Position numbers and translations under genes: made by a program. From positions 310,001-374,000 of the forward strand of contig NZ_LTAW01000002.1 in the NCBI RefSeq assembly GCF_001639725.1: a stretch of 64,000 nt of DNA. Direction: 5' to 3'. This document shows, in pieces, positions 48,505 to 57,185 of this stretch. Source of the stretch: Marinomonas atlantica (GTDB taxonomy: Bacteria; Pseudomonadota; Gammaproteobacteria; Pseudomonadales; Marinomonadaceae). How positions within the stretch are numbered: the stretch's first letter is position 1; each line of letters starts with the position of its first letter. The notes beneath the pieces were generated by a model that saw only the letters and a list, made by a program, of their open reading frames with translations, had not been told where the DNA came from and did not search any database.

Positions 48505-50013
48505 TTGCTTACGCTCAATTACGCTTTTGTAAAAGAACACGGTGTGTTGCTTTATGAGTCACAAAGCGGTTTGACTCTGGCTTATAAAGCAACCTCTTCC
48601 CTTGCGGCGATTAACGAAGCACTTCGCTTGAGCCCGTCAGCGCCCAATCTTACCCTCTTAGAAGGCCCAGACTTTGAGCGCCTTGTGGTGCAGTATTACC
48701 AGCACGAAGGCCAGCAAACGTTAGCCAATGTAAGCGCTTTTGATGATCACTATGACTTAGAGAGCATGGTTGAGTCGATTCCTGAAAGTGAAGATTTGCT
48801 TGAGCGAGAAGGGGATGCTCCGGTTATTCGGTTAATCAATGCGATCCTAAGCGAAGCGTTGAAAGACGGTGCCTCGGATATTCATATAGAAACCTATGAA
48901 AAGTTGCTGAAAGTGCGTTTCCGTATTGATGGCATGTTACAAGATATTATCTCCCCGAAACGTGCCTTAGCGCCCATGCTGATATCGCGAATTAAAGTGA
49001 TGGCGAAGTTGGACATTGCCGAAAAACGCGTGCCTCAAGATGGTCGAATTTTATTAAGAATTTCAGGGCAAGATACAGATGTACGAGTATCGACGTTGCC
49101 CTCTGCCTACGGTGAGCGAGTGGTGATGCGGCTCCTGAGCAAACGTGTTGGGCAAATGGGCATAGAACATTTGGGGATGTCGTCAGCGGATCAAGCATGT
49201 CTTGAACAATTAATCACTCGTCCAAACGGCATTGTGCTAGTCACTGGACCCACTGGCTCCGGTAAAACGACTACGCTTTATTCTGCGTTGAATCACTTAA
49301 ACAATGGCCATCATAATATTATGACCATTGAAGACCCCATTGAGTATCACGTAGAAGGGGTGGCGCAGACTCAAGTTAACCTTAAAGCAAATATGACTTT
49401 TGCTCGTGGGTTGAGGGCAATTCTACGTCAAGATCCAGATGTAGTGATGGTCGGCGAAATACGTGACCGCGAAACAGCGGACATTGCCGTTCAGGCGTCT
49501 TTAACGGGACATTTAGTGTTGTCTACTTTGCACACCAATAGTGCGATTGCTGCGATTACACGTTTGCAAGATATGGGCGTTGAAAGCTTTCTGTTGTCTT
49601 CTAGTGTGGTAGGTGTTGTGGCACAACGTCTGGTACGTCGCTTATGCGACGCATGCAAAATATCTACCTCGTTGGATGAGGCCAACCTGACTCATTTTAA
49701 TTGTCATGTATCGCCTTCGACCCTTTATGCGGCGAACATTCAAGGGTGTGACCAGTGTCATCAAGGTTACCGCGGACGTCTTGGTGTATATGAGGTAGTA
49801 CCAGTCGGTCAGGAGCTCCAGCAGTTGATCCACAATGGTGTTGGGGAGTATGAGCTTGAGGCGCTAATTCGAAAGTCTCGCCCAAGTTTACGACAAGATG
49901 GTTTAGATAAAGTATGCCAAGGGTTAACCTCGTTAGAGGAAGTGCTTCGTGTGACATCAGAGCACAGCGGGGATATCTTAAATCCAGATGCAACAAGCAG
50001 CGATGGGCATTAG
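48505..50013 (+). CDS. gspE: Type II secretion system ATPase
   Basis: 502-residue cytoplasmic hexameric ATPase that drives pseudopilus assembly. The N-terminal domain contacts GspL (~1-120), then RLINAILSEALKDGASDIHI (~110-129), Walker A GPTGSGKTTTLYS (~248-260), the Asp box VEDPIEYH-like IMTIEDPIEYHV (~273-284) and Walker B RQDPDVVMVGEIRDRETADI (~310-329). The zinc-binding tetracysteine module CDACK...CDQCHQGYRGR is present (~388-430). A TTG start is used (AAGG about 9 bases upstream); no in-frame ATG fits. gspF begins two bases after its stop. Confidence 0.95.
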   Translation: MLTLNYAFVKEHGVLLYESQSGLTLAYKATSSLAAINEALRLSPSAPNLTLLEGPDFERLVVQYYQHEGQQTLANVSAFDDHYDLESMVESIPESEDLLEREGDAPVIRLINAILSEALKDGASDIHIETYEKLLKVRFRIDGMLQDIISPKRALAPMLISRIKVMAKLDIAEKRVPQDGRILLRISGQDTDVRVSTLPSAYGERVVMRLLSKRVGQMGIEHLGMSSADQACLEQLITRPNGIVLVTGPTGSGKTTTLYSALNHLNNGHHNIMTIEDPIEYHVEGVAQTQVNLKANMTFARGLRAILRQDPDVVMVGEIRDRETADIAVQASLTGHLVLSTLHTNSAIAAITRLQDMGVESFLLSSSVVGVVAQRLVRRLCDACKISTSLDEANLTHFNCHVSPSTLYAANIQGCDQCHQGYRGRLGVYEVVPVGQELQQLIHNGVGEYELEALIRKSRPSLRQDGLDKVCQGLTSLEEVLRVTSEHSGDILNPDATSSDGH

Positions 50014-50015
50014 TC

Positions 50016-51215
50016 ATGGCGGTGTTTGAATATCGTGCGTTAGCGCCATCAGGCGCCAAGCAGAAAGGCGTTTTGGAAGCGGATAATGAGCGTCACGCTC
50101 GGCAAAAGCTGCGTGACTTAGGATTGTTACCACTTGAACTTCATAATGCCAAGCCAAGTGCTCGGCTCGTATTTCAGCGCCGTTTGTCTGTTCGAGAGCG
50201 TGCGTTGCTAGTTCGCCAGTTAGCAACATTAATCGATGCTGGGTTGCCGATAGAAGAAGCCATTTCAGGGGTGGCAGCCCAAAGCCAGCAGCGTCATATT
50301 CGCTCCATGTTGTTAGCCATTCGGGCACGTGTACTGGAAGGTTTTTCATTAGCGCAAGCCTTAGATACGTATCCTAAAGCGTTTCCAATGTTGTTTCGTG
50401 CCAGTGTTCAGGCTGGTGAAGAATCAAGTAAGCTCGCTACAGTTTTGTTGGAATTATCCGAGCACTCTGAACGCGAACAGGGCAATCAGCAAAAACTAAA
50501 ATCGGCGCTTTTGTACCCTGCTTTATTAACGCTAGTGGCCATTGCGATCGTCGGTTTTTTGTTAGGCTCGGTGATGCCGGATATTGTCGCCGTATTTGAG
50601 CGCCAAAAAGCCGATTTACCGACCTTGACTATCAGCATGATGTCCCTGAGTAACTGGGTCGTTACATGGGGCGACAGTCTTCTTGTAGGGCTTGTTATTA
50701 TTTTGGTCAGTTATCGGCTGTTGTTACGTCATGAACGTTTTAGGCATCGTCGTGATGCTATGTTATTTAATCTGCCTGTTATAGGCAGGATGATTCGTGT
50801 GAGTTCTATGACGCGCTATGTGTCGACGCTGGCTATGCTGTTTAGAAGTGGGGTGCCATTAGTGAATGCGATGGAGATCGCTAATCGGATTGTCTTCAAC
50901 CATTCAGTGCAATTCTTATTAGGCCGTGCTCAGGTACAAGTAAAAGAAGGTGTCTCGTTAACAAAAGCGCTAAAAGAGACGCAGTTAGTGCCGCCTATGA
51001 TGATGCAACTGATTGACAGTGGCGAGCGCAGTGGCGAGCTGGCGGGGATGTTGGATAAAGCGGCTAAGCAACAGTCCGAACAAAGCCAATATCAGATGAA
51101 TAACTTTATTACACTGTTTGAACCTCTCATGTTGTTGATTATGGGGGCGGCCGTCATGTTGATTGTGATGGCCATCTTGCTGCCTATTATGAATATGAAT
51201 CAGCTGTTGAACTAA
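50016..51215 (+). CDS. gspF: Type II secretion system inner-membrane platform protein
   Basis: 399-residue polytopic protein of the assembly platform. Two repeated cytoplasmic GspF domains (~63-185 and ~265-388) each precede hydrophobic helices near ~160-185, ~215-235 and ~368-390. Motifs: LVRQLATLIDAGLPIEEAIS (~66-85), SVQAGEESSKLATVLLELS, and in the second repeat LAMLFRSGVPLVNAMEIANR (~270-289) and IDSGERSGELAGMLDKAAKQ. ATG at 50016 gives the standard MAVFEYRALAPSG start; the longer frame upstream overlaps gspE. Confidence 0.95.
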   Translation: MAVFEYRALAPSGAKQKGVLEADNERHARQKLRDLGLLPLELHNAKPSARLVFQRRLSVRERALLVRQLATLIDAGLPIEEAISGVAAQSQQRHIRSMLLAIRARVLEGFSLAQALDTYPKAFPMLFRASVQAGEESSKLATVLLELSEHSEREQGNQQKLKSALLYPALLTLVAIAIVGFLLGSVMPDIVAVFERQKADLPTLTISMMSLSNWVVTWGDSLLVGLVIILVSYRLLLRHERFRHRRDAMLFNLPVIGRMIRVSSMTRYVSTLAMLFRSGVPLVNAMEIANRIVFNHSVQFLLGRAQVQVKEGVSLTKALKETQLVPPMMMQLIDSGERSGELAGMLDKAAKQQSEQSQYQMNNFITLFEPLMLLIMGAAVMLIVMAILLPIMNMNQLLN

Positions 51216-51255
51216 TGCAGTTTCAAATACAGAAAAAGAACAAAGGAAGGCATCC

Positions 51256-51717
51256 ATGAAAATGGTTTCGAAGCATCGTAAACACTCCTTAGCTGCGAAG
51301 CGACAGGCTGGTTTTACGCTACTTGAATTAATGGTCGTTGCGGCAATTTTAAGTTTGTTGGTGGCGCTGGTTGCTCCAAATATTTTGGGGCGTTCGGATG
51401 ACGCTAAGGTGGCGGTTGCTAAAACTCAATTACGCAATATCGTCTCGGCGCTGGACTTATATAAGCTTGATAACGGTCAATATCCATCTACAGCACAAGG
51501 GTTACAGGCGTTAGTTAATCGCCCCACGGGGTACCCAGAGACGCGTAATTGGAAACAAGGCGGGTATTTACCAAGTGTGCCTCAAGATCCTTGGGGTTTT
51601 GATTTTCTTTACATTAGCCCCAGTGCTCAAGGTGAATACGAGCTTGTGACATTGGGAGCGGATGGCCGCGATGGTGGCGAGGCGGACGCGTCAGATATCA
51701 GTAGCCGAGATCTGTAG
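51256..51717 (+). CDS. gspG: Type II secretion major pseudopilin
   Basis: 153-residue major pseudopilin. The leader ends in KRQAG and the mature protein begins FTLLELMVVAAIL with Glu at position 5, the site recognised by prepilin peptidase. The C-terminal calcium loop GADGRDGGEADASDI (~133-147) is characteristic of GspG. The leader (~19 residues) is longer than usual (6-10), so a later start, not available as ATG in frame, is unlikely. A strong ribosome site (AAAGGAAGG) precedes it, in keeping with the highest expression of the operon. Confidence 0.95.
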   Translation: MKMVSKHRKHSLAAKRQAGFTLLELMVVAAILSLLVALVAPNILGRSDDAKVAVAKTQLRNIVSALDLYKLDNGQYPSTAQGLQALVNRPTGYPETRNWKQGGYLPSVPQDPWGFDFLYISPSAQGEYELVTLGADGRDGGEADASDISSRDL

Positions 51718-52199
51718 TGTCACTTAAAAGTGGGCGGCAAGGTTTTACCTTATTGGAGTTACTGGTAGTGCTGGTGATTTTAACGGTAATGACCAGTTTG
51801 GTAGCGCCTAATTTGGTTGGGGTTGCTGCAAACAATCGTGCTAATAGCGAAGCCCATTCGTTGCGGAAAACCTTACAGCGTGTCTTTGATCAGCAATGGA
51901 TGTCTCGGCAAACCTCCTTTTTACAGGTGGATCAGGAGCAGCTTGTATTATGGCAAAACGTTACAGGAACATGGCGACCCGCTGAGGTGGTGTATACGTT
52001 TAATGATGAGTTGAACTATGAGTTGTCATATAACAAAACCAGTTTAAGTGATGCACAGCAGGCAGTAAATGTGTCGGTGCCAATGGCCTTGTTCGTTCTA
52101 GAATCAGGGGAGTATTTGCCCTTTCGCTGGCGAGTCTTAGAAGGTGATCAACAAGTGACAGTCGTTGGAGATGGCTTAAATGTTCTTTCGATGGAGTAA
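51717..52199 (+). CDS. gspH: Type II secretion minor pseudopilin H
   Basis: 160-residue minor pseudopilin. The leader MSLKSGRQG is followed by FTLLELLVVLVILTVMTS with Glu5 present. The remainder is a short, poorly conserved domain (FDQQWMSRQTSFLQVDQEQL) with the usual C-terminal strand. It uses a GTG start that shares one base with the gspG stop (TAGTG). Its position between gspG and gspI and its length identify it as GspH. Confidence 0.9.
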   Translation: MSLKSGRQGFTLLELLVVLVILTVMTSLVAPNLVGVAANNRANSEAHSLRKTLQRVFDQQWMSRQTSFLQVDQEQLVLWQNVTGTWRPAEVVYTFNDELNYELSYNKTSLSDAQQAVNVSVPMALFVLESGEYLPFRWRVLEGDQQVTVVGDGLNVLSME

Positions 52200-52569
52200 A
52201 GTTACTGGTTTTACTTTAATCGAAGTGCTGGTTGCGCTGGTTATTTTAGCATCTGTGGGTTTGGTGTTAATGCAGACCAGTGATACTGGGACGAAGCAAA
52301 GTGAATATTTAACCGAGAAAATACTGGCCGCTTGGGTTGCTGAAGACCGAGCGACTGAGCTGCGTTTAGCTGTTCGATTAGGGCAACCCTTAGAGCTAGG
52401 CGACGCATGGACTGAGCAAGGAACGTTACGTTTTCTTACTCGCGCGTTGGCAGTCGAGCAGACTGAGTTTCTGCAAACGATCGAGGTTTCAGTATTTTAC
52501 CCATCGGATGTGGATCAACCACTGTATCGTTTAGAGTCTTTTCTACCACGCGAGGCATTAATACCATGA
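52180..52569 (+). CDS. gspI: Type II secretion minor pseudopilin I
   Basis: 129-residue minor pseudopilin with leader MFFRWSKVTG and mature start FTLIEVLVALVILASVGL (Glu5). Conserved features of GspI follow: ILAAWVAEDRATELRL (~48-63). It makes the tip complex with GspJ and GspK. It overlaps the end of gspH by 20 bases and the start of gspJ by four. Confidence 0.92.
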   Translation: MFFRWSKVTGFTLIEVLVALVILASVGLVLMQTSDTGTKQSEYLTEKILAAWVAEDRATELRLAVRLGQPLELGDAWTEQGTLRFLTRALAVEQTEFLQTIEVSVFYPSDVDQPLYRLESFLPREALIP

Positions 52570-53189
52570 TGTGTAATAAGCGTGGTTTTACCCTGATAGA
52601 GCTACTGGTGGTGGTGTTTATAACTGCGGTGATGGGCGGTGTTGGTTATCAAATTCTCGGAACGTCTGTTCGGATGTCGGACGCCACTGCTGATCATACG
52701 AAGGAGCTTAATCAACTCAGCCGAGCGATGAACTGGCTGGAAAGAGATGTCACACAATTTATTGGCAAACCAGTACGAGGCGAATTGGGTGAGGCTGTGC
52801 CAAGTTTGGTGGTCGCCGATCAAGCGCTAAGCTTTACTCAGTTAGGGCACTCGAATGCGCTTGATAAGGCGCAGTCACAGCTACAGCGGGTCACGTATCA
52901 AGTCGTCAATAATGGACTGCAGCGAGTTGTCTGGTCAGTATTAGATCAAGTAGAGAGCTCCACGCCTCAAATACAAGAGTTAACACCATCGACTCGTTTT
53001 TCAGTTCAGGTGCTTACGACAGAGGGGTGGTATGAACAATGGCCAATCAACTCTTCACTGCCAGGACAAGAGCGTTCGTCTATAGCAATAGCGCTGCGTA
53101 TAAACTTAGATACGCCTAGATTTGGGGTTATAACGCGCTTATTTGAGTTACCCTGTGGCCTAACAACGCAGCGAAAGGGGGAGCAATGA
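52566..53189 (+). CDS. gspJ: Type II secretion minor pseudopilin J
   Basis: 207-residue minor pseudopilin: leader MMCNKRG, mature FTLIELLVVVFITAVMGGVG with Glu5. NQLSRAMNWLERDVTQFIGK (~45-64) is the GspJ-typical segment after the first helix. Length is in range. ATGA overlaps with both neighbours show a coupled operon. Confidence 0.93.
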   Translation: MMCNKRGFTLIELLVVVFITAVMGGVGYQILGTSVRMSDATADHTKELNQLSRAMNWLERDVTQFIGKPVRGELGEAVPSLVVADQALSFTQLGHSNALDKAQSQLQRVTYQVVNNGLQRVVWSVLDQVESSTPQIQELTPSTRFSVQVLTTEGWYEQWPINSSLPGQERSSIAIALRINLDTPRFGVITRLFELPCGLTTQRKGEQ

Positions 53190-54166
53190 AATCCTCTCAA
53201 AATGGCGTCGTATTGCTGGTCGCTTTAATGGTGTTTGCTGTTGTAGCGACCTTGTCTATTCAGATATTGGGTCACGTCGAGCAAAGTGTTGCAGTGGTAT
53301 CGAGAACTCAAGAAGACATGAAAGTACGCCACCGATTATTGGCTGGCGAGGCATGGGCATCGACGTGGCTTGTCCAACAGTTGCTTGAATCGGACCGACT
53401 GGTGCCACCGGATGCAAGTCGCCCGTGGCATTTAGCGACACACGAGTTTGTGCTACAAGACGTGCCTATACAAGTGAATATGATAGATCGGCAAGCCTGT
53501 ATTAATCTAAATGATCTGGCTGACGCTAATCGTTCCAAACTTGTTCAAGACCGGTTACTGCGCTTGTCGTCTGAGTTATTGCTTTCTGATGAGTGGGTGT
53601 ATTTGGTTAAAGATTGGGTCGATAGCGATCAAGTGTTGAGTGCAGCGTCGAGTCATGAGGATGAATACTATGCAGGGTTGCAACCTGCCTATCGAACGGC
53701 AGATTCGCCTTTGGCTGATGTTTCAGAGTTACGGTTACTACCGGTACCTGAGCAAACTTGGCTTAGGTTGATGCCTTATGTGTGTGTGTTGCCACAAGGT
53801 AGTGCTACCAATATCAATCGATTAACACCGCCGTTATTGCGTGCTTATTTTCCCGAATTGACCGAGCGAAAACTGCAGGCGTTAGAGGCACGTATTGCCT
53901 CGGCGGGTTTTAGTTCGATTGAAGAATTAATCAACTGGCCAATATTAGCAGATCAAACATTACGAACGGAAGATTGGCGCGTACAAAGTGGTACGCTTGA
54001 CGTGTTTGTTACGTTAAAGGATGGGTCACACCAGCGTTATCTAAGAACAGTACTTAAGCAGAATGAAGAAACGGGGATCGTGGTGCCTTTATCTCGCTCC
54101 TTTATTACCTTTGACGTATTATCGAAAGCTTTAGTAAACGAACAAATACGATTACCAAACGATTGA
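53186..54166 (+). CDS. gspK: Type II secretion minor pseudopilin K
   Basis: 326-residue largest minor pseudopilin. The leader ends SQNG, followed by VVLLVALMVFAVVATLSIQI. Position 5 of the mature part is not Glu, the known exception that lets GspK cap the pseudopilus tip. QACINLNDLAD (~105-115) and YVCVLPQGSATNINRLTPPL (~201-220) are the family's conserved segments. Length is standard (~320). Confidence 0.93.
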   Translation: MKSSQNGVVLLVALMVFAVVATLSIQILGHVEQSVAVVSRTQEDMKVRHRLLAGEAWASTWLVQQLLESDRLVPPDASRPWHLATHEFVLQDVPIQVNMIDRQACINLNDLADANRSKLVQDRLLRLSSELLLSDEWVYLVKDWVDSDQVLSAASSHEDEYYAGLQPAYRTADSPLADVSELRLLPVPEQTWLRLMPYVCVLPQGSATNINRLTPPLLRAYFPELTERKLQALEARIASAGFSSIEELINWPILADQTLRTEDWRVQSGTLDVFVTLKDGSHQRYLRTVLKQNEETGIVVPLSRSFITFDVLSKALVNEQIRLPND

Positions 54167-55323
54167 GAGACGTTGTGCAAAGATTGATGATTCAGCTACG
54201 CGAAACGCATTTAGGTCATGGCCATTGGGTGTATGACTGGTGGTGTTTTGATGGCCAAAAAATGATACAGCAAGGAATGGTTGAATCTAATACTGAGATG
54301 GCAGCGTTGTATCAAGAAATGGCTTCCAAAAACAGTGATTTACGTGTTTTTTTGTTTCCTCCGCATCATCGTTTCCACATTCGTAAGTTGGTTGTGACCA
54401 AACATCAGCGTCGGCATATGGACAAGGTGCTACCTTATTTAATGGAACCTTATTTAGCGCAACCGATTGAGTCTTTAGCGTTTTTCTGGGTGCCAGACAG
54501 TCCCAATCAGATCTGGGCATTGACGATGGATAAGTCGCTATTGGCGGATTGGCAAGCAGAGTTACATAATATTGGCAGCACTAGAGCGGTCATATTACCA
54601 CTACAATTTGTACTCACACTTCAAGCTCAAAATGGTGTCGCCGAAGTATTAGGCGAGCATTTTGATGTCAGTCAGAGTCAACTGTGCTGGCTACCTGAAG
54701 AGCTGTCGGAGACTCACACCTCAGCAACGATCAGCCAAGTCTATGATTTAACCTGTATCAATGAGGCGTTGGCTCAGGAAGCACAGTGGAAACGATGGTG
54801 TATTGGTGAAACAGAAGAAATCACTGAGGAAGCAAAGATCACGGCTTCCCGTTGGCAATGGGCGGCTGGGTTGGTCGTGGTCGCTTTGACTGCACAATGG
54901 TTGAATAGTGAGCTCGCTACGCAAGAAATAAATGCACAAGCGTTGGAGGTTGAACAAGCTTCTAATGAACTGTTCTTAAGTCTGGTCCCGGACGCTGGGC
55001 GTGTTGTGAATTTGTCACGACAGTTGGATGCGCGTTTACTACAAGCTTCACAGCAACAAAACCAGCCAGCGCAGTGGTCTGCTTACGAGCTTCTCGGCAA
55101 GCTTGGTGATTTACAAAAGGTGTTGAATATTGAGTCCGGTTTACAGCAAGTGTCACTGCGTCAACAAGTGTATCGTTTTGAATGGTTAGCTGCGTCACGA
55201 ACTGAATTAGAGCGTGTACAAACCCTTCTAGTGCAGCAAAATGTCTCGATCGAATTGGTTCAATGGGCGCGACAAGGTGAGCAATACTTGGGTGTGTACC
55301 GTGTACAAGGAGTGACGAGGTGA
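54163..55323 (+). CDS. gspL: Type II secretion system protein L
   Basis: 386-residue bitopic inner-membrane protein that links GspE to the platform. The N-terminal ~230 residues are the actin-like cytoplasmic domain (VTKHQRRHMDKVLPYLMEPY at ~76-95), then a membrane helix (~230-247, WAAGLVVVALTAQWL) and a periplasmic ferredoxin-like domain (~315-386). The start is uncertain: TTG at 54163 overlaps gspK by four bases and relies on coupling, while GTG at 54175 has GAGAG correctly spaced and may be the true start. Confidence 0.9.
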   Translation: MRDVVQRLMIQLRETHLGHGHWVYDWWCFDGQKMIQQGMVESNTEMAALYQEMASKNSDLRVFLFPPHHRFHIRKLVVTKHQRRHMDKVLPYLMEPYLAQPIESLAFFWVPDSPNQIWALTMDKSLLADWQAELHNIGSTRAVILPLQFVLTLQAQNGVAEVLGEHFDVSQSQLCWLPEELSETHTSATISQVYDLTCINEALAQEAQWKRWCIGETEEITEEAKITASRWQWAAGLVVVALTAQWLNSELATQEINAQALEVEQASNELFLSLVPDAGRVVNLSRQLDARLLQASQQQNQPAQWSAYELLGKLGDLQKVLNIESGLQQVSLRQQVYRFEWLAASRTELERVQTLLVQQNVSIELVQWARQGEQYLGVYRVQGVTR

Positions 55324-55832
55324 AAAGCTGGTTCGTTCAACAGTTGCAGCAGAGTACTGTACTGCAACGCATGATGATTTCTTTTCAAGCTAGAAGCGCA
55401 CGAGAGCGCCTTCTTATTCTTGTTATGGTATCTGTATTTGTTTTAGTGATTGTTTTTTATACGATCATTGAACCTTCTCAAGCGGCTCATCAGCAAGCGA
55501 TCACTCGATTGTCTACTGCTCAAAACCAATACCAGCGCCTTGTAATGAGTGCCGAGGTGCTGGCTCAAGCTCGATCTGAGCAGGAATTAGAAGATCGTGA
55601 CACAAATGCATTACGCAATGTATTAACACAAACAGCAAACCAAGCGGGCTTTGTAGCGGATCGCATTCAGGTGGAAAGAGAAGGGCGCATTCAGGTGTGG
55701 TCGTCGCGGGTGCCATTTACGATTCTGTCAGCATGGTTCGAAGCGCTGGGTGAGCAGCGGGTAGGTATTGAAAGTATGCAAATAGAAAAAATCGAGTCAG
55801 GGCTAGTCAGCTTACGGATCACGTTGGACTAG
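55320..55832 (+). CDS. gspM: Type II secretion system protein M
   Basis: 170-residue partner of GspL. It has a short cytoplasmic segment containing FQARSARERLLILVMVSVFV (~22-41, start of the single membrane helix at ~29-50), a coiled stretch (~57-90) and a periplasmic ferredoxin-like fold. The pattern 'SARERxLL' ahead of the helix is the usual GspM mark. GTG start, overlapping the gspL stop by four bases. It ends the gsp operon; no gspO (prepilin peptidase) follows. Confidence 0.92.
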   Translation: MKSWFVQQLQQSTVLQRMMISFQARSARERLLILVMVSVFVLVIVFYTIIEPSQAAHQQAITRLSTAQNQYQRLVMSAEVLAQARSEQELEDRDTNALRNVLTQTANQAGFVADRIQVEREGRIQVWSSRVPFTILSAWFEALGEQRVGIESMQIEKIESGLVSLRITLD

Positions 55833-55867
55833 CCCTGTCTTTCATAAAGAAGAAAGCTGTTCTTTGG

Positions 55868-56440
55868 TTAGTTTGAGCAGGTAATATAGCGGCTAGGCGT
55901 TAAAATACCACTTAGCGGTACATCCCAAGACTCAATTGGTAGTTGTTCGACTTCCTGGCAATCATGTGCCAAACCAATTAAATGAGTCCGTTCAGCCTTG
56001 TTCTCGAAGGTGCGGTCATAAAAACCGCCGCCCATGCCCAGACGCCCACCTTGGACATCAAAGCCTACTAATGGCATTAGCACAATGTCCATATCCGCTC
56101 CGGTAGCCGGTGTTGGGTCGACAGGTTCAAGAATGCCAAAGCTGTTTTTTTGCCATTGACTGTGTTTGTCATAACGGGCAAACACAAGTGCTTTGCCATC
56201 GAGTACAGGAAGATAGACGTTTATTTCGTTTTGCCAGCACCAGTCACATATGCTGCTTGGTGAAATTTCACCATCATTGGTGAGATACAGGGCAATATTG
56301 GCTGATGTCGGTAGAAATTGGGCTAAGGCTTGTAAGAACTCTTGTTGCAAAGCATCTGCAGCATACTGTTGTTCTGTGTCGGAGAGTTGGTTGCGTAGTA
56401 GGCGAAGCGATTTACGAAGCGTTTGACGATCTAAAGACAT
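55868..56440 (-). CDS. fau: 5-formyltetrahydrofolate cyclo-ligase
   Basis: 190-residue enzyme (YgfA/FAU family) converting 5-formyltetrahydrofolate to 5,10-methenyltetrahydrofolate with ATP. Motifs: the basic N-terminal LRKSLRLLRNQLS, LPVLDGKALVFARYD (~81-95), MPLVGFDVQGGRLGMGGGFY (~124-143; the glycine-rich ATP/substrate loop) and HLIGLAHDCQEVEQLP (~155-170). The ATG start lies directly after 6S RNA on the same strand, as in E. coli, where the two are co-transcribed. Confidence 0.93.
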   Translation of the reverse strand: MSLDRQTLRKSLRLLRNQLSDTEQQYAADALQQEFLQALAQFLPTSANIALYLTNDGEISPSSICDWCWQNEINVYLPVLDGKALVFARYDKHSQWQKNSFGILEPVDPTPATGADMDIVLMPLVGFDVQGGRLGMGGGFYDRTFENKAERTHLIGLAHDCQEVEQLPIESWDVPLSGILTPSRYITCSN

Positions 56441-56449
56441 AAAAAAAGA

Positions 56450-56625
56450 GTTTCCCAAGTTGCCGTTTCGACTATTGGCCTTGAACCCAGTGGTTCAAGG
56501 TGGAAATAGCTGAAGCTCTTTAGGCTTTCCGACGCACGGACATGCTCACCGAACTTACAGCATCTTTCCGGGGGTATACTCATAGGCTCAAGGGCGTTAA
56601 GCCGTTCCGAACAACCCAGGAAACA
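56450..56625 (-). ncRNA. ssrS: 6S RNA
   Basis: The minus strand between zapA and fau carries the conserved parts of 6S RNA: GGTGAGCATGTCCG with CGGAAAGCCTAAAG following (compare E. coli GGTGAGCATGCTCGGTCCGT, GAGAAGCCTTAAAA), then the hairpin CCTTGAACCACTGGGTTCAAGG. The ends pair (GTTTCC..GTTG with CAAC..GGAAAC), closing the rod. 6S RNA mimics an open promoter and sequesters sigma-70 RNA polymerase in stationary phase. A TATACT -10 box (plus-strand 56631-56636) puts the 5' end near 56625; the 3' end near 56450 is approximate. Confidence 0.9.
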
Positions 56626-56748
56626 CCGCCAGTATAGGGGAGACGATATGAAAAATCACCCTAAGAATCTTGTGGAGTGGGGTATTACTTGAAGAATTTT
56701 CGTGAACAAAATGCTTGCTAAACGCTGCAAAACCTATGATCAAAACTA

Positions 56749-57042
56749 TTAGCTAACTTTTGTCTGTTGGCCCAGAGCCGAATCCAGCTGTGATGTTAGC
56801 TCGCGAAGTTGCTGCTCATTAGAACGAGCGTAACGACGACTTGATAGCAAATCATGAGTAATATTTAAAGCAGTAATAATAGCAATTTTTTCAAGACCGA
56901 CCGCCTTGCCACTTGCGCGAAGCTCACGCATTTGGGTGTTCAGATATTCTGCGGCTTCTTTTAATTCTGCCTCATGACCTTTCGGGCAGTTGATATTGAA
57001 AGGCTTGCCCAGAATGTCGACAGCAACAGTTGGCTTTTCCAT
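56749..57042 (-). CDS. zapA: Cell division protein ZapA
   Basis: 97-residue FtsZ-associated protein that crosslinks FtsZ filaments in the division ring. VAVDILGKPFNINCPKGHEA (~6-25) is the N-terminal globular part, LKEAAEYLNTQMRELRASGK (~27-46) the start of the helix, and the C-terminal ~45 residues form the predicted dimeric coiled coil. The order zapA-6S RNA-fau on one strand is conserved in gammaproteobacteria. Confidence 0.92.
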   Translation of the reverse strand: MEKPTVAVDILGKPFNINCPKGHEAELKEAAEYLNTQMRELRASGKAVGLEKIAIITALNITHDLLSSRRYARSNEQQLRELTSQLDSALGQQTKVS

Positions 57043-57185
57043 AGGATCTCCGACAGCTAGATAAGTGTTAAGTGAGTTGAATTTCCGCTATTTTCGCAAC
57101 GAATAACATTTTATGCCGCTGGTAAATTCGTTACAATTGATGATTCGCTAAATCCACCCTAAATTTATAGTAAATTGACGAAAAA

